A stretch of 64,000 nucleotides of DNA from Salinibacter sp. 10B. GTDB taxonomy: Bacteria; Bacteroidota; Rhodothermia; Rhodothermales; Salinibacteraceae. Below the pieces are notes generated by a model. That model did not search any database. It had not been told where the DNA came from and was given only the letters and a program-made list of their open reading frames with translations. The stretch covers positions 1,510,301 to 1,574,300 of the forward strand of contig NZ_MQWC01000004.1 of NCBI RefSeq assembly GCF_002954405.1, given 5' to 3'. Of this stretch, positions 35,968-42,470 are shown one piece after another. The first letter of the stretch is position 1. Each line of letters opens with the position of its first letter. A program made the translations under genes and the position numbers.

Positions 35968-36481
35968 TTACGCAGGAGCAGCGGGAGATCGTGATGATTC
36001 ATCGCGTGCGGCTTCGGAAGACCCATCATCATGAAATGTCTCGGTAGAAGAATGAGACAAAGGATTTTTCCCTTCAGCCGGCGACGGCGGTCCCGACTCA
36101 GCATCGGGGCCGCTTTTGCGGTTGAGCCGGTACGAGTTGCCCGTCACGAGCAAGCTGCTTCCGGTCATAATGACGACGGCGGCGATGGGATGGAGAAGGC
36201 CGAAGACGGCAAGGCCCAGCCCGACGGCGTTGTAGCCGAACATCCACCAGAGATTCTGTCGGATGATGCGATCGGTGCGACGGGCCAGGCGGTGCAGCCA
36301 GGGGACGAGGCAAACGTCCAACGGATACAGGGTCACGTCCGCCGCCTCCATTGAGGGTCTCGGCCCCCATTCGACAGCCATGGCAACAGTACTGTGCGAT
36401 CCCATCGATTCCATTGTGTGCCCCTTTCCTTTCCGAGACCGGGAGACCACAGTGATCACAGTAGATCCTCGAGTCGTGCAA
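35968..36481 (-). pseudogene. collapsed copper-type P1B ATPase (CcoI/FixI/CopA-like)
   Basis: From ATG 36481 the frame encodes a metal-binding N-terminus typical of CcoI/FixI pumps (YCDHCGLPVSE, then YCCHGCRMGAE). At about 36355 the sequence switches, in another frame, to the extreme C-terminus of the same family: SMEAADVTLYPLD, DRIIRQNLWWMFGYNAVG and a last helix ending VVIMTGSSLLVTGNSYRLNR. Everything between (most transmembrane helices, the actuator, DKTGT phosphorylation and nucleotide domains, roughly 600 residues) is missing. The junction is out of frame. The gene cannot make a working pump. CcoI supplies copper to cbb3-type oxidases; no cco genes are nearby. Confidence 0.75.
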
Positions 36482-36922
36482 AAGGCAGTCAAACAGGTAG
36501 TTGGGAATTCGCTTCTGACCTGGTTCGGATGAATTTGCTCCTCGAAGGCTCTAACGGCCTTGAACCAGACCGGTATGTCTGAAAAACGGGTGTTCTCGAC
36601 GCCGATTCGCTCCGCTCGAACGGACCGTACCCCTACCATTCTGCTTGATCTCACTTCATGGACCGTCTCGAGGATCGATGTCCACTTGACCACTTCAAAT
36701 TAAGACGGGATGTCCGTCGCAGGATGCATATCGAGGGCGTTCCACCTATGCAAGACCAATCAATCTGACAACTGGCATTATATTCTTTTCCGCTGGAATA
36801 TAGTCCGATCATTACGTAAAGGACGAAACGTCTCCTAGACCTGCGCCCTATTAAAATGAGCCAAAAATTGCTCGTCTGAACAGATTGCACAGCTCTGCCC
36901 CCGAATTGCTCGCCACGTTGCA
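36482..36922. other. intergenic region, 441 nt
   Basis: It lies upstream of both the ATPase remnant (leftward) and the STAS-like gene (rightward). No domain-bearing frame was found. The part 36760-36860 is A+T rich and may hold the promoter for 36923. Nothing else is recognised. Confidence 0.4.
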
Positions 36923-37345
36923 ATGGCCTGTGCCTTCCACGTCAACCCGGATCACCAATTTGTTTTGTTGCGGCCAGCGGGTGAGTTTACGGAGTCCGAG
37001 TTTATTGCCCTTTCGAAAGCCGTTTGGACTCATCCCGATCGGGAGCCGCACTTTACCCACGTCTGGGACACCCGCCCGATCGAGAAGCTGGTCATGAATG
37101 CGAGCGTCATTCCAATGTACCGAACCTTTCGGGCCAAGCATGAGGAGCAAGAGACAGTGGGCAAAGTGGCCATCGTAACGACGCGCCCCAACGTTCGAAC
37201 CTTCGCTCTGATGATTGTACAGATCGGGAAACTGGAACGCCTCACCCTCCAGCCGTTCTCCAACATGGAGGCGGCTGCCGACTGGGCAGATCTTCCCCTC
37301 CGCGTACTCAGGGAGATTCCAGACGCTCAGTGGATCACGCCGTAG
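36923..37345 (+). CDS. STAS/SpoIIAA-like protein
   Basis: Predicted 140 aa. The pattern of strand-helix repeats resembles SpoIIAA-like/CRAL-TRIO-like proteins: FVLLRPAGEFTESEFIALSK, FTHVWDTRPIEKLVM, VGKVAIVTTRPNVRTFALM, and a late LTLQPFSNMEAAADWAD with LPLRVLREI. The last motif is typical of this family, whose members often sit beside stress genes and bind ligands or partner proteins. No catalytic residues are expected. It is intact although flanked by remnants. Family assignment is moderate. Confidence 0.65.
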   Translation: MACAFHVNPDHQFVLLRPAGEFTESEFIALSKAVWTHPDREPHFTHVWDTRPIEKLVMNASVIPMYRTFRAKHEEQETVGKVAIVTTRPNVRTFALMIVQIGKLERLTLQPFSNMEAAADWADLPLRVLREIPDAQWITP

Positions 37346-37488
37346 CCCTGTCGCGCCCCGCGGGAATGACGGATCGCTTCCGGAAATGGTCGGACCCCCG
37401 CGAGCCGGTTATAGCGCCCTTGTCCAACCGATGGAACCGCCGCTTCGGACGCCTTTTCTCCCGTCGGCACGGTCTGATTCTCATCCAC

Positions 37489-37659
37489 TTGCAACTTCTC
37501 GGCCGTCCACGGCTGTGCGCGCCCCTCGGTGGCCGAGCACACGGCCGCCACCTCTTCGCTCGTCCCCTCTCCGTAGTCGTTCTCCCAGGACTGCCGCACG
37601 TGGGTGATCACAGCCGCAATCTCACGGTCGTGACGAAGGTCACCACCCGCAATCAGGTG
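37489..37659 (-). pseudogene. C-terminal fragment of a c-type cytochrome
   Basis: Read leftward, about 57 residues match the end of a class I cytochrome c of the kind attached to respiratory enzymes: DREIAAVITHVRQSWENDYG, then SEEVAAVCSATEGRAQPW and TAEKLQ. The CxxCH heme site and N-terminus are absent, and upstream residues in the frame are Arg/Pro-rich. The fragment begins within a few bases of the truncated DsrE fragment on the other strand, so one deletion may have cut both. Confidence 0.55.
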
Positions 37660-37664
37660 CTTCG

Positions 37665-37893
37665 GGGGAGGCGATCCACGGCGACGCCTCGCTGCGCGTC
37701 CTGAAAGAGGCGGCGCGCATCGCCCGAACGGGAATCCTCGCCCTGCCGGGGTCCGGGTCGTCGCCTGCGGACTCGCCATGGACAAGACGGGCGTGACCGG
37801 GAGCGAACTGATCGACGGCATCGACACCGCGCCGAACGGCTTCCACGAGCTCTTTCGTCTCCAGGACCAGGGCTACGAAACCCTGCAGCTGTA
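37665..37893 (+). pseudogene. frameshifted C-terminal fragment of a DsrE-family protein
   Basis: The 3' part reads GVRVVACGLAMDKTGVT, then LIDGIDTAPNGFHELFRL and GYETLQL before TAA at 37891-37893, a DsrE-like C-terminus with its conserved Cys. The preceding segment (about 37672-37735) is protein-like in a different frame (SLRVLKEAARIARTG), so there is a frameshift near 37740. The N-terminal part is missing. DsrE proteins carry sulfane sulfur, so this was probably part of the sulfur gene set. Confidence 0.6.
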
Positions 37894-37994
37894 ATCCTGA
37901 ATGGAGCGGGGAGGCTCCATCGCTATGCTCCCACGCGAATGGGAGCGTGGGAACTGGAGCCCCCGCTCGGACACAGCAAATTCTCCGGACGGGT

Positions 37995-38010
37995 CGTTGG
38001 AGCTCCAACG
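37995..38010. repeat. 16-bp perfect palindrome CGTTGGAGCTCCAACG
   Basis: The palindrome is flanked by GGACG and CGTCC, which extend the stem after a short mismatch. Its core CGTTGGA/TCCAACG is shared with the hairpin at 47135-47163. Confidence 0.5.
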
Positions 38011-38252
38011 GCGCGTCCGGTTCCATGACGTTGTACGGGCGTGTGAGGTGGTCCGATCGCCCCTCTGCGATGCGGCTCTATGCACCTTGTATTTCGCGGA
38101 CCCCTCGACGGGTAGCCGGCCCTGACTAGTGGAAGCTGCCGTATTCGGAGACGCCGCCCCCACCTCTCAGACGGAGGAGGTGTTACTACGGCTGGTGCTA
38201 TTGAATTCACTTGAAATAGCTCCCAGCCCCCTGAAAAACACTCCCTCGTCGC

Positions 38253-38299
38253 TCTGGACATCTAGATGGCCAGACTTGATCTAGGCAATCTAGATTGCC
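38253..38299. repeat. tandem CTAG-centred palindromes
   Basis: 38253-38274 is a 22-nt palindrome with one mismatched pair, core CATCTAGATG. 38284-38299 is GGCAATCTAGATTGCC, perfect over 16 bp. Both have the form GG-N-AT-CTAG-AT-N-CC in outline and are centred 28 nt apart, so they could bind a dimeric protein on nearly the same helix face or form hairpins in RNA. Confidence 0.5.
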
Positions 38300-38345
38300 A
38301 GAACCCATCAAATCACCGACGAGGCCTCCCCGTCCGACTGGATGG

Positions 38346-38366
38346 GCTCCAAGTCAAGCTTGGAGC
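38346..38366 (-). terminator. hairpin downstream of the methyltransferase gene
   Basis: GCTCCAAG-N5-CTTGGAGC, perfect 8-bp stem, 65 nt beyond the stop of the leftward gene ending at 38432. No T-run follows on the minus strand, so terminator activity is uncertain. Confidence 0.35.
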
Positions 38367-38431
38367 GACGTGAGAAAGAATTTCTCATGGTTGGAGGCAA
38401 ATCCCAGACTGATTCAATAGCACCACCCGTA

Positions 38432-39052
38432 TTACTTCTCCTGCTCCACAAAATCAGGCAACTCCTCCGGTATTCGCCAGAGAAAGATAAGACTGCTCCC
38501 CACCTTTTTCGTCGTGATCGGCGACCACTCTTCCATGTGGAAGTCGTGGGCCACGACCCGGGTCCCGGGCTCCAACTCCTGCAACAGCTTCGAGCGAAGC
38601 TTCAGATTGGCCGCAGGAAGGAGATAGAGAGTCACCACCGTCGCCTCACTGATGTCGACCTCAAAAAGGTCGGCCCGTCGAAACGCGACGCGACCGGACA
38701 CCCCGGCCTCCTTCGCATTGGTCCGCGCCTTTGTCACGAGCGCCGAATCGATCTCAATGCCAACGCCCCGGGCCCCGTAGGTCTTCGCCGCCGCAATGGG
38801 AATCCGCCCATCCCCACTGCCCAGATCGTAGACGACGTCCTCCGACGTCACGCCGGCAAGCGCAAGCATCGAGTCGACGACAGGCTGCGGCGTCGCCACG
38901 TAGGGCGCTGCCTTTCCGTCGCCGGTCCGGTAGCGGTAGTTCAGAATGGAACCCTCGGTGGAGTCCGGCACCTGTGCAGCACTCCGGGCGGGAAGAGCCA
39001 CAATCATCCCCAGAAGCACCACAAAGACGAGTCCTGAACGAAGACCGTACAT
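38432..39052 (-). CDS. SAM-dependent methyltransferase with N-terminal signal/anchor
   Basis: Predicted 206 aa from ATG 39052, which opens a hydrophobic signal (YGLRSGLVFVVLLGMIVALP, then ARSAAQ). The rest is a class I methyltransferase: VVYDLGSGDGRIPIAAAK (motif I), GVGIEIDS, RRADLFEVDISEATVVTLYLL and EPGTRVVAHDF. A signal peptide on a SAM enzyme is odd because SAM is cytosolic. The N-terminus could instead be an uncleaved anchor with the domain facing the cytoplasm. Similar proteins occur in other phyla. The substrate is unknown. The next gene upstream is a second methyltransferase on the same strand. Confidence 0.8.
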   Translation of the reverse strand: MYGLRSGLVFVVLLGMIVALPARSAAQVPDSTEGSILNYRYRTGDGKAAPYVATPQPVVDSMLALAGVTSEDVVYDLGSGDGRIPIAAAKTYGARGVGIEIDSALVTKARTNAKEAGVSGRVAFRRADLFEVDISEATVVTLYLLPAANLKLRSKLLQELEPGTRVVAHDFHMEEWSPITTKKVGSSLIFLWRIPEELPDFVEQEK

Positions 39053-39107
39053 GAAAAATGGAGAACGTCGGCTCGGATGCACAACGAAAAAGCGAGACCG
39101 GGAAGAC

Positions 39108-39722
39108 CTATGCGGGACGCCGCCACACGAAGCGGACGGTCGCGCCGGGCCCCGTGTGCATCCCTTCATCCAGCATCGGCTCGGCACGCTCCAGCTGCTC
39201 GATGCCATCCACCGCGAAATGCGTGCGAAGCTCCTCGACCGTCACCATCATGTCCACGTCCGGCGGGCCGCCGCTCGTATAGCCCTCGGTCCGCTGTTCG
39301 GGCCGAAACCATTCGGCAATGAGGGTGCCGCCGGGCCGCAGGACATGTTGAAGCAGGGCATAGAGATCGGGACGTTCGGAGGGGGAAAGGTGGAGAAACG
39401 TGATTACCACTGCGTCCCAGGTCCGATCGGGATCCCAGTCCCGAACGTCCGCCCGGAGCGTCTCGACGGAGACCCCTTCCCTCTCGGCGAGCTGCTCGGT
39501 CTTGCGCAACCCTTCGGCCGAGTAGTCGACCGCCGTGACCGTATGTCCCTGTCGGGCCAGGTGAACGGCGTTTCGTCCCTCGCCGACCCCGAGGTCGAGC
39601 ACGTCGCAGGGAGACGACAACCAGGTCGCAGCCGCTTCTCTAATGAAGTCGTTCGGCTGCACTCCGTACACGTACTCGTCGGCGGCAAAGCGATCATCCC
39701 AAAAAGAGGCCGGTTTCGGCAT
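39108..39722 (-). CDS. class I SAM-dependent methyltransferase (TehB-like)
   Basis: Predicted 204 aa. Landmarks are FWDDRFAADEYVYGVQPNDF, VLDLGVGEGRNAVHLARQGH (motif I), VTAVDYSAEGLRKTEQLAER, DAVVITFLHLSPSERP and HVLRPGGTLIAEWF. The opening matches TehB/thiopurine-type methyltransferases that act on tellurite, selenite or thiols, so a link to sulfur or metalloid detoxification is plausible but not shown. It is 55 nt upstream of the exported methyltransferase gene, so the two may be cotranscribed. Confidence 0.88.
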   Translation of the reverse strand: MPKPASFWDDRFAADEYVYGVQPNDFIREAAATWLSSPCDVLDLGVGEGRNAVHLARQGHTVTAVDYSAEGLRKTEQLAEREGVSVETLRADVRDWDPDRTWDAVVITFLHLSPSERPDLYALLQHVLRPGGTLIAEWFRPEQRTEGYTSGGPPDVDMMVTVEELRTHFAVDGIEQLERAEPMLDEGMHTGPGATVRFVWRRPA

Positions 39723-39765
39723 AGCAAAAGCGGTCTGTGAGTAGAATGAGAGCCCTAAACCTCAG

Positions 39766-40566
39766 TCAGTTCGCGGTCAGGGAAGTGTCGGCCATTCCGA
39801 AGTTTCCTCGTGCCGAATCGGCGGCCATGACGCGGACCGCCGAGGCCCCGTCCTCCGGCACCGAGATCGTTCCGGCGTACTCGCTGGTTGTACCCGTAAA
39901 CGAGAGCGGCGCTTCGGCCACGACCGTCCCGTCGTTCAATAGCTGCGCCCGGATCGTGTACCGATTTGCGTCCCAGAGGCCTCCAGGCTCGGTCGGGCAT
40001 CCGCACATCATCCGAACGCGGGCGCGAACGTTGACACGTGCCCCAGGCGATAGGTCGCCGCCCCCAGCCTCAAGGACCTCTACGATAAAGCCGTGAAGGA
40101 TCAGCGTGATGCCGTCGCCCGTCACGTCCTGTCCCGGCACGAGCACAGTGGTCTTGGAGGCCGTCTGCATCGCCTGCGGATAATCGAGCGGCCCCTCCGC
40201 CGTGATTTCCACGCGGGTGGGACGCGTCAGGTCGAGGGTCGTCTTGTATTTTGCCGCTCCCGGCACGTCATAGATCGTGGCCCCCCGTTTGTGCGGCTGC
40301 TGCATAATCTTGGCCGTGCTTCCCGAATCGCCTGTCTGTCGTCCTTCTGCGAGAACCTCCCCGGTCTCGACCGCCCGAATGGTAATCTTGGCTCCGCCCA
40401 CCGGGTCTTGAAGAAGTTTTGCGTCGTTGGATACGGCTCGTATTACAACCTCGGTCGGAACGGCCTCCTGAGCAACGGCCGGCGCGGCAAAGAGAAATAC
40501 GAAGACGGACGCAAGAAGCAAGCAGAATCGACGGTTCACAGCACTACGGGATGTTTGAGAAGACAT
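39766..40566 (-). CDS. exported protein of unknown function, 266 aa
   Basis: A signal peptide is clear (RRFCLLLASVFVFLFAAPAVAQ). The mature part begins with a stretch resembling a beta-sandwich carrier domain (TEVVIRAVSNDAKLL, GAKITIRAVETGEVLAEGR). A middle segment has VRMMCGCPTEPGGLWDANRY, whose Cys pair could bind metal. A closing Ig-like part has EAPLSFTGTTSEYAGTISVPE. No known family is recognised. It is leftward, upstream of the two methyltransferases, and divergent from the heme protein at 40755. Confidence 0.75.
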   Translation of the reverse strand: MSSQTSRSAVNRRFCLLLASVFVFLFAAPAVAQEAVPTEVVIRAVSNDAKLLQDPVGGAKITIRAVETGEVLAEGRQTGDSGSTAKIMQQPHKRGATIYDVPGAAKYKTTLDLTRPTRVEITAEGPLDYPQAMQTASKTTVLVPGQDVTGDGITLILHGFIVEVLEAGGGDLSPGARVNVRARVRMMCGCPTEPGGLWDANRYTIRAQLLNDGTVVAEAPLSFTGTTSEYAGTISVPEDGASAVRVMAADSARGNFGMADTSLTAN

Positions 40567-40724
40567 GTGAGCACGTTGTATTCACGGACGTCGCGACCGA
40601 TCCCCCCTCCCTCATGTGGTCGGTTGACCCACACTCATCTAGGCGTTTTCTCCACAGAGGCCTATGCCACAGGTGGACGACGATTGCCCCCTTCTTTCGT
40701 ACCCTTGAAGACGCATACCGGCCA

Positions 40725-40745
40725 GTTGTTCTTACATGTAACAAC
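40725..40745. promoter_or_regulatory. operator-like dyad upstream of the heme-protein gene
   Basis: GTTGTT-N9-AACAAC, perfect 6-bp arms around a TTACATGTAA palindrome, ending 9 nt before the ATG at 40755. It has the same layout as the dyads at 26649-26670 and 41418-41439. Confidence 0.45.
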
Positions 40746-40754
40746 CATTTTGTT

Positions 40755-41357
40755 ATGACCTTCCGCCGATTCCCGATTGGGCTCTTCCTCGTGCTCGCGG
40801 TGCTTATTGCCGGATGCGGAAGGGCGGACTCCAACTCCAGTGGCTCTGATGCCTCCGAATCCCCACCGGATTCCGTCCGCCCGCTCGTGGAGCAAAAAAT
40901 CGCGGCGTTGAACGACATGCGCGAATCGCTGGCCACAACCATCGACACCCCCACCGTCGACAAGAGCACCTTCAAGCGCGTGTGCAAGCCGGTGGGACAG
41001 CGGGCAAAGCAAATGAGCGCGGAGGAGGGGTGGACCGTGCAGCAACTCGCCGAACGGTACCGAAATCCTGCTCACAAGCTGGATCCCGAAGCCCGGCGAC
41101 TCTACGAGCAATTTCTCGTCTCGCCGACCCAGACGGACACGTGGATTCGAACTGAACGCAACGGCACCGACGGCTGGCGCTACGCCCGTCGCATTACGGT
41201 ACAGTCCTCGTGCCTTGCCTGCCACGGTCCCAAAGAGCAGCGCCCCAAATTCGTGAAAACGGGCTACCCGGACGACCAAGCGTACGGATTTGAGCAGGGC
41301 GACCTGCGGGGCATCTACACCGTCTTCGTTCCCCAATCGTCGTCTGTTTCCAAGTAG
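40755..41357 (+). CDS. Tll0287-like (DUF3365) c-type heme lipoprotein
   Basis: Predicted 200 aa from ATG 40755. A lipoprotein signal ends in LAVLIAGCGRAD. A helical region follows (VEQKIAALNDMRESLATTI), then the DUF3365 core WIRTERNGTDGWRYARRITV and the heme-binding SSCLACHGPKEQRP (CxxCH). Family members are periplasmic heme redox sensors, free-standing or fused to kinases. Here it is free-standing and lipid-anchored, and 126 nt upstream of the DUF1641-SQR pair, so it may sense or relay redox state for sulfide oxidation. The operator-like dyad lies in its leader. Confidence 0.83.
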   Translation: MTFRRFPIGLFLVLAVLIAGCGRADSNSSGSDASESPPDSVRPLVEQKIAALNDMRESLATTIDTPTVDKSTFKRVCKPVGQRAKQMSAEEGWTVQQLAERYRNPAHKLDPEARRLYEQFLVSPTQTDTWIRTERNGTDGWRYARRITVQSSCLACHGPKEQRPKFVKTGYPDDQAYGFEQGDLRGIYTVFVPQSSSVSK

Positions 41358-41417
41358 TCTCCGTACTGACTCTCAGTCGTCTCTTGCTTTTTGGCTTCAT
41401 GGGAACATCACATCTAC

Positions 41418-41439
41418 TTGTATTTACAAGTTAATACAA
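41418..41439. promoter_or_regulatory. operator-like dyad upstream of the DUF1641-SQR operon
   Basis: TTGTAT-N10-ATACAA, overlapping a second dyad ACTTGTA-TT-TACAAGT (41416-41431), ends 43 nt before the ATG at 41483. The form TTGT-N14-ACAA is shared with the dyad at 26649. Confidence 0.45.
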
Positions 41440-41482
41440 ACTGTTACCCTCCGCCGTTTTCTCCTCTAGACACCTCAGGGCC

Positions 41483-42406
41483 ATGGAATCCACACAAACG
41501 AACGGCGCCGTAAATTTGGAAAAGCGCTTACAAGATCCCGAGACCCGTGCGGCGCTTGTCCACCTTCTCGACCGCCTCGACACGATCGAACGAGCCGTCG
41601 ACGTTCTTGACCGTATCGAACACCAGTGGTCGCCCGTGCTCCAAACCACCGCCGACGTGGTCGACGACGAGTTGACGCGTGCGGCGAACCGGGGCGTCGT
41701 GCTGGACGAACGGGCCAGTGAAGCCCTAACCCTCGTCGAAAAGCTGACGGAGCCGGACACGGTGGAGGTGCTCACGGCCCTCATCGACCGGCTCGACCAG
41801 TTGGAGCAACTGGCCGCTCTGGCCGACCAGTTGCCGGATGCTACGATGATTGCGGTCGACACGATCGACGAGGCCCTCACGCAGGCAGCCGATCGGGGCG
41901 TTGTGCTCGACGAGCGAGCACGGGAGGGCCTGCAGTTGCTCGAAAAGATGACCGAGCCCGACACGGCACAGGCCCTGGGCGCCGTGCTGGACCGAGCGGA
42001 GCACCTGGAGCGACTGTCGGCTCTCGCCGAGACGGCCCCGGATGCGATCGCAACGGTCGTCGACATTCTGGATGCCGAGTACGCTCGCGCCGCCGAGCAC
42101 GGATACGATCCGGAGCGTCTGCTGCGCCAGACGATCGAATCGCTACGCCGCCTGAGCGACCTGTTTCAGTCAGAGGAGTTTGAGGCACTGCTCGACTCCG
42201 GCGTGCTCGACCCAGGGGCCCTACAGGCGGTGGGCAGTCTCGGCTCGGCCCTCGTCGAAAGCCAGAAGGAGTCGCAGCGTGGAGAAACGCCCCGTCGCGG
42301 CTTCTTCGGTCTGCTTGGGGCCCTCCGCGACCCGGACGTGCAGCGTGCCATCGGGTTCATCGTGTCTTTCGCCAAAAAGTTTGACCAAAACCTCAACGGG
42401 AAGTAA
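41483..42406 (+). CDS. DUF1641-family protein with internal tandem repeats
   Basis: Predicted 307 aa, acidic and helical. Two near-identical repeats of about 75 residues are visible (about 48-125 and 126-200), each with RGVVLDERA and EPDT boxes separated by LIDRLDQLEQL-type helices. The C-terminal part has RRGFFGLLGALRDPDVQRAIGF, the DUF1641 hallmark. DUF1641 proteins are repeatedly found next to sulfide:quinone oxidoreductase or formate dehydrogenase genes and may help membrane attachment. The SQR gene starts 64 nt downstream on the same strand. Confidence 0.8.
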   Translation: MESTQTNGAVNLEKRLQDPETRAALVHLLDRLDTIERAVDVLDRIEHQWSPVLQTTADVVDDELTRAANRGVVLDERASEALTLVEKLTEPDTVEVLTALIDRLDQLEQLAALADQLPDATMIAVDTIDEALTQAADRGVVLDERAREGLQLLEKMTEPDTAQALGAVLDRAEHLERLSALAETAPDAIATVVDILDAEYARAAEHGYDPERLLRQTIESLRRLSDLFQSEEFEALLDSGVLDPGALQAVGSLGSALVESQKESQRGETPRRGFFGLLGALRDPDVQRAIGFIVSFAKKFDQNLNGK

Positions 42407-42470
42407 TCCCCCAGCGTCTTGCCCATCCCCCGACGCTCGTCGATTTCTCTCATTCTGATTCCGCATTCCC

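Larger units (their letters stand above)
37894..38431. other. non-coding region rich in palindromes, 538 nt
   Basis: No gene is recognised. It contains nested hairpins at about 37928-37950 (TCCCACGC/GCGTGGGA overlapping GCTCCCA/TGGGAGC), a perfect 16-bp palindrome at 37995-38010, tandem CTAG-centred palindromes at 38253-38299, and an 8-bp-stem hairpin at 38346-38366. The right side is downstream of the leftward methyltransferase gene. Confidence 0.5.

Noticed and set aside
35774-36034. 86-codon frame, possible small gene
   Set aside because: It overlaps the end of the ATPase remnant on the other strand, and its last part is low-complexity Ser/Asp. No family resemblance.
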